DNA of 64,000 nt from Asterias rubens (taxonomy: Eukaryota > Echinodermata > Asteroidea > Forcipulatida > Asteriidae): positions 18,370,204 through 18,434,203 of the forward strand of contig NC_047065.1 in NCBI RefSeq assembly GCF_902459465.1, read 5' to 3'. The number at the start of each line of letters is the position of its first letter. Position 1 is the stretch's first letter. A program made the position numbers and the translations under genes. The notes under the pieces were generated by a model. It was not told the origin of the DNA, searched no databases, and was given only the letters and a program-made list of their open reading frames with translations. Of this stretch, positions 9,900-23,400 are shown in pieces.

Positions 9900-12800
9900 C
9901 AACTTTAAAAGGTTTTGTATTTTATTGAAAAACAGTTGTAGATCGACATAATTATTTTCTCCGAAATGTATTGCTGACAAACGAAGTAACTTAGACAAAG
10001 TGCGCAAAGCAATTCCCAACAATTTGGTAATACTGTAGTATGATATGCAAGTCGGGACAACAAAGCAACTTTTGCACAAACTATGACTACTACAATGGTT
10101 TCTCAAAATGACATGAATATTCACTATTATGCAAATGAAGATCACGAGACTCGGACACAATTTCTAATAAAAACCAGCACCACTCAAAGCACGACAACGA
10201 CGTCATTAAAGTAATGCAATAGACAAATCACTTACAACCTCAACCCCACGCGTAGCCAGATTATCTGACGTCACACTTCGAGGCTCGTGAACCAGAGAGT
10301 GGCCGCTGACCCATAGGTCAATCCCCATCCATAACCACCTTTCACCTATATATTCATTTTACAAGGAGATACGCACTCAACTCATTCACCTCCTTATGTA
10401 CTATACACATGCATGCAGACGACAGGAAGTTAGCTTTCCATTGTTTTGCATGATTGGTCCGGAAATGTTTGTAATCTGCATCAACATCACCTCAGACTCA
10501 TCAAAACAAAATGATGTGTAAAGCTTACATCACTGCTGCACGCTTGTATCCAATGGCATCAATGTAGCCAATGAAATCACTAGTTCTGAAAAGTACCTGT
10601 CTTATAAGGGGACCAGTCTATACCCCACGCCACGTGTGGAGATGCAAACAAGAGAGGGCGGTTGTTATCAAACGCAGTTTTGACTACGTAGCCGACGTAG
10701 AACAAGAAAGAGCAGACGATAGACGCCACGTCGCCTGGCTGGCTTCTGTATCACATAAAATGACATAGTAGAACCGGACCAAATTTCAAACAGCCAATGT
10801 TGTGCTTACTGTGCCATTTCCATTTCATAGCGCTGCTCACCATAAACACAAGAAAAGGCGTTCTATTATCCGGTGCTTACATATGAAAATGAAAACAAAA
10901 CAAATCAAAGATAACCGCCTTATGTTCTGGCTTATCTGTGAATACACTCATGATGAGCACATTGTTATGCTATCCTGGTGTCATGTGTTTTCAGTATGAT
11001 AACAGGAAAATTGTTCACAATCAAAAACTGATTTTTTCAAATCATCTATCCAATTTTTTTAACAATATTACTTACACTTCATGGTGTGTTGGAATTTTTT
11101 AAGTTTTGGTTTTACGTTGCGAGAGACAGTCCGCCATAACAGTGCTTATGCATGCAAGACATTGGAGCAACGTCATATGTTTTCACACCTTTCATTGGTT
11201 GGTATTTTATTGAATATTCCGAAGCTAGTATGGCGTGCAAAATAATCAAAAATGTTATTGAATTACTACTTAACAAATTTAATTACATTTTTGTCCCAAG
11301 GTTTTATGGCTACTATATTAGAATCGAGAGATATCATAAGGCAAGGTAGTAAAACACCCCACCCCCCTTAAAACACACACACTTCATAACAATCCGTTTC
11401 CCCCCCATTTTAGACCAGTAATGTATTGTTTTAGGAGATAAGAAACCAATCTATGATATATTCTCTTTAATATAGATGTAATATTTTTTACGCTTATAGG
11501 AATTTATTACAGTATGCAGTTAATCAACAATTTGTTTTTTGTAATTTTCACGTAAAATATTTTAATTATTTCCTCATATTTGCACACCATAGAATTACAA
11601 ATAGTAACCACCTCACGTGATCCATCTAGTGACTAAAACAGAATGAAACTCAATCTTGCAGATAGTAATTTTGTTTTGAACTTTCGAGGTTGGATGATGT
11701 TTCTTTGACTCATTTGAATGTTGCCATAATATTGCACTAGTGATTTGTACCAAAAAACAATCATTTTATTAATATTTGATCATAACCAACGTCAGGAAAC
11801 TTTATTCTCAGCATGATTAAGCCTGATAAAAATACAGACCGTGAGTAAACTGCATAGCTTCTGCAACCGGTGCAGCTTGCACAATCTTGCGGTAAACGGT
11901 AATCAGAGTTGGGGTTCGAAAACATATGAGGGTCGATATCGTATGACGCTACGATACTGTTAACATGACATTTTGCTTATACCGTTAAGCAGCTCTTTGT
12001 TTTTGGGCCTTGCTCACACGCTGTGGCTGTGGTGGCTGAGTTACTCGTTCTAACTTAGGACTAGCCACACGTGTTGTATATCCCCTAGGACTAGTCCTAG
12101 TCCTAACTTTTTGTGAAATCGACTCAAGGGCAGAGATGAGTATCACATGACGGCTAACTGAACGCTCTTGTTTAGTTTTTCTAACACGCGAAGGCTAATC
12201 ACGCACCCATAGTAAACTGACACACGGGTAAGCATTTGCTACAAAAAGGACAGATAACTTTTATATTTTTCCACTACGTCTAATTAACTTAAGTTCTATT
12301 TTTGTGTAAACAATTACAGTATAAATTATTTAGTTCAGCAAATAAACATGTGTTAACTATTGTAAAGTGCACTGGGCTACAGTATCCTCATTATTTTATT
12401 ATCTTGTTGACTATTAAATTTGAAAATGTATGACTTGCCTAAAGGTATTTTAAATAATAAAAGGGGATAGAAGATTACCTATTTTGTGATCATATTAATA
12501 TCCAATTAATATGCATGCCCATCGATTATCGTAGATGGTTGATAATTGTTTTTTTTGTAAACACAGTGACATTTTTTTGTAAACCATAATGAATGAACAT
12601 CACAAAAAGAAGAAATAAAACAATAATTGAGTTTTATCAAACGAGAGTTCATTCTCTACCCGATTTCGAGTCCTTCTTTTCCCGCCCATTTAACATTTCT
12701 TTGTCTGAGATTAATTCAAGAGTCACTCACTCAGATTTCATTGTGTTCAATCCCGTGTGAACTGAGCAAGTCTCGCGAGTTTGCTGAAAGCTGGTTCTGT

Positions 12801-14850
12801 GGTTTCACATTATATACCTCTCCAAGGTCAAATTGAGTTTTGTTATGCACTCGACATGTGAGCCAACCTTACCTCAACATAAAAGATGGGGGGGATTTCT
12901 TACTTTCAGAGCAAATTCGTAAACATGACGCTATCGGATAACAGCAAATAATGGGTCTGTACATTCAAAGAGAATTTTTAAAAAAAATAATAAAAAATAA
13001 AGAAATTGTCTGAACGAAAAAGACAATACATTTGCATGTGACGTCACGGTTTTAGGGACTATGGCAAAGTTTGCACTTAAAATGTATGAAACACAGTTGC
13101 ATTTTACACCATTATAACGTGCGGTTGGAGATTTGAAAAATGAGCGGATAAACTGAACTCGAAAGCTACATGAAAGTGTCTATAAGTGTGCAGTTAGCGG
13201 CTACGTGTTTCCGACACCGCAACAACAGAGGGCGCCCTGCAGCTAAACACGCTGCCAGTGATTGTTTTGCATTTTTATACAAAACAAACTATAAATAATA
13301 ATAATATCGAAATCTTACTAACCAAAATAGTTGTAAAGTTACCTATAGGCCTATTGCCCTGGCAGCTCAACACAGAACCACCACGTTTTTTATTCAAAGA
13401 GTCCACGTATAATAATTTTATCTCACACCATGCAAGCACCGTCTAATCATACACTTGAATGTGCACACGGAGACTGTCAACAGTAATGTATATATTATTA
13501 TAGCCCGAGAATAACAAACTAAACAAAAAGCATATTAATGAAAATAAATCCCCAACGCCTTTGTCAAGGCTAACGGGCAGGTTGATTGTGACGAGTGGCT
13601 GGCACATCTCGCTCGTTGTAAATGAAACAAATACTTGTTATTTGTAGACAATCAGGTACTTTTATGAAACAGCAGTTTATGGTTGCACTTTAGAAGCACA
13701 ACGTTGTTGCAATAACAACATTGTTTAGCTCCAAGTGCAAACACTGATTTATGATATTTTCAACTTACAACTTCCTCTTGCGCAAAAACCTTTTGTTTTG
13801 TCAAGCATTGAATCAAAAACCTACCCAAACAAAGGTTGTTTAAAACTATTGCCTTAAAATGTTATCTTATCTACTATAAAGGCAAGTTTCTAGACAGTGT
13901 AGCGAACAGGACTGAATAAACTCGGTATTAATCTTAAGTTACCATTAATAGGCTTCATTTTGTCAAACTCTAGTAAAGTGATAAGTGAATCTAATTTTAC
14001 ATGTTATTATTGTGTTTATATAAGTTTAGAAATAACACAAGAAAAAAAGCAATCTTGAAAAACCAACTACGAAATGCAATTAATTCTTTTGAAGTTTTAA
14101 AGAAGAGAAAACAAACTTGATTATACATTCATAAAAACAAAACAGCAATTCTACAGTTTTGACAAGGCGTTCAAGGCGTGGGGGGGGGCTTGGTGGGGTG
14201 GGGGGTTGGTGGGCGGGACAAATCTATTAAAGATGGAGCCTGCTATGAAGCAGAGGGCGGTGTCTTTTACGGCATGGGGTCCGGGCCCGCCGCAGGGCCC
14301 GGGAAAATTTTGCATTCCAGATGCAGGCTGTGCTGCAATGTTATCATTAGGCCAATAAGAGGCGAAAAATGGAACAGAACATTTTGAAATGTGAGCAGCA
14401 GTCGAACCTTTTGGGTTAACAGCGTCAAGTTCAGGTGCGGATCTATGACACAAATTTTAGGGGGCAATTCTGTCAATTTGAGTTAGCATGAGAGTGTGAA
14501 GCCTTCACAGCATCCGGGCCCGCTTAAGGGCCCGGGAAAATTTTGCATTCTAGATGCTCTGTGGTGCAATCTTAGGCCATTAATAGAGACCCAATGGCAA
14601 ACGAAACCGAACAAAAAGTTTTCAAAATTTGAGCAATAGAATTTTTGCCTTTTTGGATTTTTGAAAATACTTTGACTTTCATTATTAATGAAAAAGATGG
14701 GTATGTGTAGAGGGGATTGTTCGCAATGCTTGTACGCAAGGTTTGCGGGAAAAGCAAACAATCTCAGACACGTTTCAGTTGAATGTTGTGTCAAATGGAA
14801 CAGAGAAATGACAACCTTGCATGGGTGCGGAGTTATCGGTTATAGTGTGT
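9900..14850. other. Intergenic, no gene recognised
   Basis: AT-rich DNA between the GPCR poly(A) signal and the fibrinogen-like exons. The open frames are short, lack recognisable motifs and show no consistent splice partners. CRE-like TGACGTCA motifs occur near 10267 and 13040. A fragment of a foldback family (CTAACTTAGGACTAG) lies at about 12050-12125. Missing exons of the minus-strand fibrinogen-like gene could lie here, but none was recognised. Confidence 0.5.
14281..14700. repeat. Direct repeat, two units about 233 bp apart
   Basis: CCGGGCCCGC...GGGCCCGGGAAAATTTTGCA followed by TTC(C/T)AGATGC occurs at 14281 and again at 14514, each followed by related sequence (CAAT..TTA..AGGCC..AATA, then AACAGAACATTTTGAAA-like). 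Each unit starts with a GC-rich palindrome. Function unknown. Confidence 0.65.
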
Positions 14851-14858
14851 TATCTTAC

Positions 14859-15997
14859 CGTCCATCCACCACCGTCTGTCTCCATATCACAATACACATT
14901 GACAGCCCCACCGGAGCCTAAAGGTTGAACCGTGTACACGCCACTAAATGATGCACCACTTGCAAAAATCTGGGAACAATCCTTTGGAAAGGCAGCTGTA
15001 CACATTGATGAAAACCCAAACATTCTTTGGTTATTCATGTATACGTGCAACGACTTAATTAGTTCCATTTAATATTCAAAACTCAGTGCAAGGAAAAAAC
15101 AAAGTACTTGAATTATTTCACTATTAATTTATGCGGGATGTGAACCTGCGACTTCAGGTTTTACGCTAAGTATTTTTAACCCCAAGCTTTCAAACGCATG
15201 TATTCACATCTTTAAAGCCACAATTGGGCCGCATTCATAAAACTTAGCAATTGCTTTTTCTAGGATTTTGCTTACATTATACATCTGTATAAAGATGTAA
15301 TCAAAAGCCTAGAAAGGCCATTGCTGTTATTTTTATGAATACGGCCCATTAATAACTGGCTCTCATCGATGTGGTTCTCTTTGCTATTTCGACTGTAATG
15401 TGAGCCTGGTTCAAACAAATTTAAGAAATTAAACTACTTGTCGGTATTGACGGGATGAACCAACTTGTTCAGCAGATTTCTTTATAAAGTTAACCTAATT
15501 TTCTTTAACTGAATTTAATGACCCTTTGGAAGTATCCATATGTTACTCCGAGGATGAGAGAATAATTACTTCTTAGGGCAAATAGGAAAACAAACAAAGC
15601 TCAAAAATGTGTGATTTCATCCAAATTAATGTTCGGTATTGTAAAGGGGGAAACAGTCTTCAATTTACAGGAAAATTTTTAGTAAGTTTTAGCTGATTAG
15701 TCGAACATTGTCAAAAAATAATATAATAAACTTACCATAAATGACTTTGACTAGGGTAGATACTGCATCTTGCAGCTCCTCCAGCTGTCGTTTGAGACCT
15801 TGTATCTCAGAAGAAGCCGTTTGATTTGCGGAGCGTCTGCAAACGGGCGGATTGACTGTGATGTGTGGCTGACACACACATCGTTCATCAGTCTCACTTG
15901 TCGAAGCCCCAATGCTTTGCTGAGTTTGAGATCTTGCTCTCATAGCAAAATAAGCTATGAAGACTAGTATGGTAAGTTTTACACATGCTGGTGCCAT
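14859..15997 (-). CDS. Secreted fibrinogen-domain protein (ficolin/FREP-like), first two coding exons
   Basis: Seen: exon 1 is 15997-15736 (87 codons plus 1 base), donor G|GTAAGT. Exon 2 is 14995-14859, acceptor GTACAG|CT, donor G|GTAAGA; the phase matches. The protein starts with a signal peptide (MAPACVKLTILVFIAYFAM), then a Cys-containing stretch (RCVCQPHITVNPPVCRR), then a heptad-like coiled coil (EIQGLKRQLEELQDAVSTLV). Exon 2 gives the start of a fibrinogen C-terminal domain: DCSQIFASGASFSGVYTVQP, then VYCDMETDGGGWT. Known: such proteins are secreted oligomeric lectins, often in innate immunity of invertebrates and vertebrates. The remaining roughly 170 residues of the domain, with the calcium and ligand sites, were not found at lower coordinates. 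The gene may have far exons, or be truncated. Confidence 0.8.
15226..15347. mobile_element. Small foldback MITE (GGGCCGCATTCATAAAA ends)
   Basis: The left arm GGGCCGCATTCATAAAACTT and right arm TTTTTATGAATACGGCCC are inverted, with an internal TCTAGGATTTTGCTTACAT/ATGTAATCAAAAGCCTAGA pair. It lies in the fibrinogen-like gene's intron. Confidence 0.8.
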
Positions 15998-17433
15998 TTT
16001 TATGCAGACTGAAACCTATTATTTTTCAGCAATATCCTACTTTTTGACCAAACGGCTTATGTTTTTTTAATTTCAGAGGCACAGAATACCAAGAACTGGC
16101 TCACAGTGTAGAGACGTCGACTTATTTTATTTTCAACTTACCACTTCCTCTTGCGCACAAACTTGTTTTGGTCAAGCACTGATCGAAAAACCAACCTAAA
16201 TAAATTACCTCATAATGTTGTCAAATCTATTACTGACAATTATGACGGTATACCAAAGTTGACATAAGGAATTTGAATACAGCGGTAAACTTGGCCCCTC
16301 CCTCCTCCCTTCCCGAATGCTCCCCTAAAACATGGGCTGGATTCAAAAGAGGGCGCTACACAAAAAACAAGAATTTCTCCGGAGGCAGAATCTCCTATCA
16401 ATTCTACAAAACTGGATTTTGATCAAGGCATGCTGATGTTTTTGTGAGACAGATGTCTCTTTTTCAGTCACTCGTGCTACGATATTGGCTAACAAAGTGA
16501 ACTTAACCAATAAAGACTGCTGTCTCTCCTGTCGTATCATCATTGCGAACGTGCAAGCATGGATGAAAAATCCTTCCTCCATGGTGCAAGACACCATTTT
16601 TGACAGGGAGGTAGAATCATGGAGGTATAATTAAAGGGTGTAATAATTATGTACTTTTTCCTAACAAAAAACACACAGTGTCCACAGATTTACATTAAAC
16701 TTACACAGTTTGAAGATTATGATAGTAGAAAGCTTCCCTTGAAATTGTAAGTACTGAGGTGCTGTAGTTTTTGAGAAATGAGTAAAAGTAATAAGTTTCG
16801 TCTCAGTTTTAGCATGTAAAAACGTATTAACCAGTTATGCTATGGTTTTGGTATAACTACATGCTAAAATAATTTTGGTTTCATGAGACCAAAACTATTT
16901 TGTTACTTGTTTTACTCATTTCTCAAAACTACACAACCTTAGTAATAATGTAAATCTGTGGACATTTTGAAAAAGTACCCGGGTGATCCTTTAAACGGGC
17001 CTGCTTTAAAAAAAAAATTATCATGGTTTGTGGAATGGAGGAGCTTAAGGAAATAGCTTGAGGGTAATACTTAGCTAATTTTACTTTATGAAACTCCGAG
17101 TTTCCAGAAACTAAATATTTTTTTATTTCCTAGGTTGATAGGAGAATCCCCCCCCCTTTCTTGGTCCTGTCCCCGCCTAGCCCCTGCTTCCCTCTATGTT
17201 ATTTTACGTACTTTTCTCGCTGGTCCCATACAACGACTACACTGTTGTTCTAGCCATACCGCGTGCGAACCATGGAATGCAGATTGTTTTTCTTTCAGAA
17301 TAATATTACCCAGAATGCAATAGTACTTCACTGCGCCATTTTTGATGGCATTCATCATTCAGTCGTCAAACCATCGGTGCAAATTTCATCCAACATCATC
17401 TCTTGGTTGAGTCGGCAAGGCTCAATTTTCATC
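15998..17433. other. Region between the fibrinogen-like and LSM14 start codons
   Basis: The two genes point away from each other. The interval holds a TTAA-type MITE (16631-16994) and the LSM14 5' UTR and promoter at its right end. An 84-codon minus-strand frame at 16343-16597 has no recognisable domain and no clear splice partner. Confidence 0.45.
16631..16994. mobile_element. TTAA-type MITE, family 2
   Basis: Ends TTAAAGGGTG and ATCCTTTAA, with subterminal inverted GTCCACAGATTTACATTAAA and GTAAATCTGTGGACATTTTG. The inner inverted pair is GCTGTAGTTTTTGAGAAATG / CATTTCTCAAAACTACA. Relatives at 55806-56174 and, decayed, at about 51780-52080. Confidence 0.85.
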
Positions 17434-20400
17434 ATGACTGACGGTGGACCGTATATCGGGAGTACAATTAGCCTGATTTCACAATCAGAGATTCGTTATG
17501 AGGGGTGTTTATACTCAATTGACACAGTGAAGTCCACGGTAACTTTGTCCCAAGGTGAGAAATTACATTGACCACCGTTCATTGTTGTTGTGTATAGTGT
17601 TTACTTGTAATTGCAATGTACATTGGACCGTACAGTTTCAGGGCACTCCAATTTGTACATGCACAGTTGATTTCAAATCATTGTACAACTTATTTTATCT
17701 TGAACTAGTAGGAGTAGGCCTATCCAGCACAGACAACGTAAATGCATTGAAAATGTATTGACGAGACACACACAGAAGAAGCAGGTGACCCAACATTCAA
17801 TCATCATGATCAAGATTCTAGCACAATTAAGTGCAAAACATCATACATGAGAGTGAAAAGTGTTTTTTTTTGTAAAATGAAAGTTTATAACCATTGCTCG
17901 ATGATTTGCATTGGCAAGCAATGGCTGTTCTGGCAGTAATTTCATTTTCTCACAATAATTTATTTGGAAAATTACATTTACAGTTATAAAATATAATGCA
18001 TTTGACACGATCCTTGCCAATAAAATAGTTAACAACAGGCCTCAAATTTCCCGATTTTTAGGGCAAGGCCACTTTGGCCTTGAATTTGTCAAATTTTGAA
18101 AGGGCACCAAGGCCATGGGGTAGGGCACCAAGGCCAACTTAAAATTTCAAAAAGGGCATCAAGGCCATAACAAATAAAGATCATGAAACAATTTCTGTTC
18201 AGGTCCATGAAGGCTATTTTAATGAACCATTTCATTACTTTTGCTTTCCTTTAACAAAAAAACATCAAGTATTTTTAAATGTATTTAATTTTATTGATTA
18301 ATGGGAAGTAAAAGTATGCATCCATTTTTTGTTGCGATGGCCAGACGTAAACAATGAACTGCCACTTAACTGTGTGCAGCGGAGATTTTGTTGCGACGGC
18401 CGGACGTAAACAATGAGCTGTCACTTGACTGTGTGCAGAGCGGAGATTTATTCAACGGACATACATGTACCATACATGTACATGTACCTTCATGTACATG
18501 TACATGATGCGTGATTTACGTAACATGGCCCACGTGCACAAACATGTACGAGTACCAGTGAACAAGCACAATACCAGTGGAATAGGCGGACGCCCAACCT
18601 CGAATGGAACCGAAATTGTGATTAGCTGGTACCCATCATGGACAACCTTGCGTGGGTACGCGTGTTGCAAGATGAGTACCAGTGCGATTGTTCTCAAATG
18701 GTCGTTGCAAGTACATCCGGCTCGTGTATAAACTTCGAGTACACAATGTCTATGGATGCACGTCTGTCGTTCGTTCTGCATCGTGCACACATATGCACTG
18801 CATGGATATATGCTGCCGTCCGTTTAAATTCCGTGTGATGAGCATTCAACCGACCGCGCTCTGTGTGCGTGTATTAATATAGAATGTACATGTAAGTGTT
18901 TGATTTTATGTGCACACAGACGGATGGTGGTGTATCAAAACATAAATTTTGATCTCAAAAAGGGCACGGCGGCCATCGGAGAAAAAGGGCACGGCCTTTT
19001 TGGCCGCGAAAATGTCCGATTTTCTCGGGGCACCACGGCCAGTAAGCAGGGCACCGGCGGCCATGGCCGTCGTGGCCGCCGGGAAATTTGAGGCCTGTAA
19101 CAAAAGTAAAGGAGATGACAAATAATATAATACAAAGGAAAATTATCAGCTTCGTTGTGTAATTTTTGTAACTATTTTTTATAATGTTTGAGGAAAACCC
19201 TCGTAATGTAGATGGGGAAAATCCATGCAATCGGGAAGAACTGAAATTAAAAAACCCACCCATGCACATACATACATGCAAGGTCTGCGGTGGGATTTGC
19301 ACCACACCAAGATTCACAGAGGTGAATGAATTGAAAGGCAGGCAAAGAAACCTCTCGTCAAACTGATCCCTTGATTCAATACAAGGATATCTTTCAGTAT
19401 GTTCAGTATCCTGCCACCACTTTTTCACTAAAAAGGGATATACCTCCCCCGTACCCCTCCCCTACCGCCACGAATAAATCTTTGAGACCCGTTTTGTTAT
19501 CACACGAGTGCTTTTTCGAGGGGCAACCCAAAACCCTTTTCTGGCTTTCAGAAGAACCTTCTTTGTAATTCCCGCTCCTCAAGTACTTTATTACGTGATA
19601 TCCACTTGCGAGCTGCGTGGAGTCTGGCGGCGCAGAAGTTGGGCAACCAGCAGTTCGCGCGCAGAGAGCACCTCTGCAACTCGACTATCTCAACGTGTGG
19701 GACCATAAACGACTTGTCCAAAAGTCTACTACAAGAGTGTACTCGGCACGGCACAAAAATCGACTACTTTCGCTTGGTGTGCACAGGCACGGCATGACGT
19801 AATACTACCGTATTTGGTAATCTGGAGCTCTGAGTACGCCGGAGCTCCGAGATCGCCACACCAGCTCCAATGCAGCAAAACTTTGGTCTGGCGGTTGATA
19901 CTGGTATAAAGAATATTGTTATTGGTCATTTCAACTTGGTTTCAGGTGGTTCCACCGATGTTTAACGTAGGGGGTGGGTGTGGGGGTGTCGTCCGTCGGG
20001 CCCAATGCAGCAAAACCTTTGTCTGGCGGTTGATACTTTAAATTAAGAATATTGTTATTGGTCATTTCAACTTGACCCAGGTGGTTCCTCTGATGTTTAA
20101 CCCGGGGGAGGGGAGGTGTCTGCCAGGCCCAATGCAGCAAAACTTTTCTCTGGCAGCTGATACTGGTATTAAGAATAGTGTTATTGGTCATTTCAACCTG
20201 AAATGAAACATGGTTCCTCCGATGTTTAATTAACTCGGGGAGTGGAGGTGTCTGCCGGTGTGGCGGTTTCAACTTTCCGTCGTATTCAGTTTTCCGAATG
20301 ACCAAATACGGTAACATGATGTCATGCGATGCCTGCGCACAGCAAGCGAAAGTAGTCAATCTTTAGTGCCGTATTGAGTCATAGGTGTTACTCTCCGGTA

Positions 20401-23400
20401 GCTGTCATGGCGGCGTCCACGAGTACAACGAGCGGCGAACGCGTGGATCATATGAGAGAATTTGGTGTGAAGACCAAGCATCTTGTATTTAAAGGAACAC
20501 GTTGCCTTGGATCGGACAAGTTTGTCTATAAAAAGCGTTTGTAAACTTTTTTTTATTAAATGCATATGGTTGGAAAAATGTTTTAAAAGTAGAATAGAAT
20601 GAGCCACACAAGTTTGCCTCGAAATTGCGTGGTTTTCCTTTTACTGTGCGAACTAACACGGTCGGCCATTTATGGGAGTCAAAATTTTGACTCCCATAAA
20701 TGGCCGACCGTGTTAGTCGACGAGGTAAAAGGAAAACCGTGCAATTTCGAGACATGTTTGTGTGGATCATTGTATTCTACTTTTACAACATCTTTCTACC
20801 CATATGCATTTTATAAAAAACGTTTACAAACGCTTTTCAAAGACCAACCCGACCGATCCAAGGCAACGTGTTCCTTTAACCAGTTGTACAAGCAGTGCAA
20901 CCTGCTTAAAGTTGTACGCATGAATACGTGTAAAGATTGGGCAAGAGAATGTGACTAAACAGAAAAGAAACGTAATAGAAACAATTTGGGGTCACTGAGA
21001 GCACTACAGTAGTTGCCAGGGTACTCGCGGCGGTATTTTTGTCTGACTACGTAATCCGGAAAACTGAACACGCCCGGAAAAATAAAACCGTTCAAACACG
21101 TGCTGAAATGTCCGGCTACGTCATCCGGAAAACTGAACACGGCGGAAAACTGAAACCGCCACACCGGGCCCAATGCAACAAAACTTTTGTCTGGCGGTTG
21201 ATACTCTCTTGTATAAAGAATAGTGCATAGGATTGGTCATTTCTACTTGGTTTTAGGTCGTTCCTCCGATGTTTGACCCTGGGGGTGTTGGGGGGGGGGG
21301 GGGGTTGTCTGGCAGGCCTAATGCAACCAAACTATGAATCCAGGGCCACAACCTAAACAGCATACACCTTTTCAGCCCTACAGCTGATGTCGTTTTTAAA
21401 CTGATGGGCTTTTAAAGTTTGAAAAAAATATCACGACGACGCGCAGAGTCGGTCGGAGGTTTTAGCATATTATTTTAAGAGGCTGTTTCTCGGAAACGAT
21501 ATGGAGTATAGATTTAGTTTTTGGTGTGTGTTCATTTTAGCCACAGTTAGACAAAGTTTCATGTAAATCTGAGCTGATTTGGCAACTGGTTAATTTCAAC
21601 CCATAGGTTTGTACAGTAAATATTTGGGGGAGGGGGTGTCTGGCAGGCCTAATGCAGCAGACAATTTTGTCTGGTGGAGACAATTTTGTCTGGTGGTTGA
21701 TATTTTTTACTAAGCATCATCTTAATGACCATTTCCACTTGGTTTCATGTGGTACATGTACCTACAATGTTTGATTCAGCCCATTATTTTGCCTCTTCAT
21801 TGGGGGTCCATGCGCCAAATGCAGCGGGGGGTCCCCGGCAGACATCCATATCTGACTATGTGAGGTTATCCACTAAATTTTCCTGTACTCAAATATTGGT
21901 ACCTCGTTCCTTTAACCAAAGTGCTGTGGGTTGCTGGTCTAATATATTTCATATCGAATGAAAAAGTGGTGGAGTGATACGGAAATTTTTCCCAATACAT
22001 TCACAATGAACAAGACATCCAAAGTTCCAACAAAAAACATGTGACGTCCAAGGAAGGTGAATTTTCAAAAATGTCAGTGAGTGAAATACAAATTATAGCA
22101 AAATGTGCTAGCAGTGTACTGTCCCGTTGGACTGTAGTAATGCTCTACAGCTCTAGGATACTACAAAGGTTATAGTTTCACTGTCAGTAACGTTTTTTGA
22201 ACTTAAGATAAGATGCAGTATTTGTAACTCTATTCGAATCCTATTCCTACATCCTCTCAACATTTGGAGACCGGAAGGTCACAGTTCAGGATTACGAATC
22301 ACCAATGTGCCCTTTCAACCAGATTTGTAAAAAGAATTACCGCTTTTCAAAAGTCATGACGCACATTCTTCTGATTCTACCAACATGGATTTAATCTCCA
22401 AGTCCAAAGTGTAAATGAATGAAGGATCTACTAAATCAGTGATGTGTTTTTTATTTCTGCGTCTTGCACATCAGCGAATCAGTGGTTGACTGTGATTACA
22501 AAATTGCATCATAATCACAGGGGAACTCCCAGGCAAAGCAATACAGGCCTGGAATTACACGCAGGCCATGGCCCCATTGCCCCTGGTCTTGGCCTTGTTG
22601 CCCAGTTAAAGTTTCCTTTGACTTTTAGATTTTTAAATGGAAGTTCCCTTTGCAAAATGAATATGGTCCAACCTGTCAAAGAGGGGATTCTAGGCCTGAT
22701 GTACAGCCCCACTATGGTACAACAGCTTCAGGGAATGATTTCATCCCGGCAATTGGGCAATTGCAAAACACTAAGATTAAACATGTTTTTATGTAAACAC
22801 AGTTCATTTTGGTTGGTAAGCATGTCTGCAATTAGCTAACGATATTTTCTCAAACTTAAAAAAAAAAAATGGTGGGAGGTTTTTAAAAGTATTTTTGGAC
22901 TCTGGGTTGAAGGTCACATTGGTCCAATTGATCTTGCAAATATACAACCTGCCAGGCCAGATACAATTGTCTCCATGCCTCCTGGTCTGTGCCTTGATGT
23001 CCTTGAAACGTTACAGTAGAAACTTACAATTTCCTCAAAGGGTGCCCTTTACCAATAAACAAAGCTTACTGGCCTGAACTGGGCTTGAACTTTGGCGAAC
23101 CTTTGAGCGTTATTTGTTATCCCTACCAGCCCAAATTAACAATTTGCAATCTTATTTTCAGTTCGGTCATTTGGGACAGAGGGACGAGAAGCTCCAAGGA
23201 CTGTAGTAGCAGGAGATGAGGTGTACAGTTTAATCATCTTCAAAGGGAGTGATATTAAAGAGCTTCATGTTTGTGAACCACCTAAACCTCAGAGTAACAT
23301 CGCCCAAGATCCTGCCATTCTACAGGTAACAACTTTGTTTCAACAATTCAGAGGAAACTGAAAAACACATGGTGTGCTTACAATCATGTATCTGTTTTCT

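Noticed and set aside
16343..16597. 84-codon minus-strand frame between two genes
   Set aside because: No recognisable motif, no repeat or splice context supporting it; kept only as an unexplained frame.
20599..20958. Frames of 119 and 93 codons on opposite strands with similar peptides
   Set aside because: They are the two arms of the 391-bp palindromic element.
22444..22839. 131-codon open frame in LSM14 intron 1
   Set aside because: Overlaps a dispersed repeat found three times in the window. No domain and no splice partners in phase.
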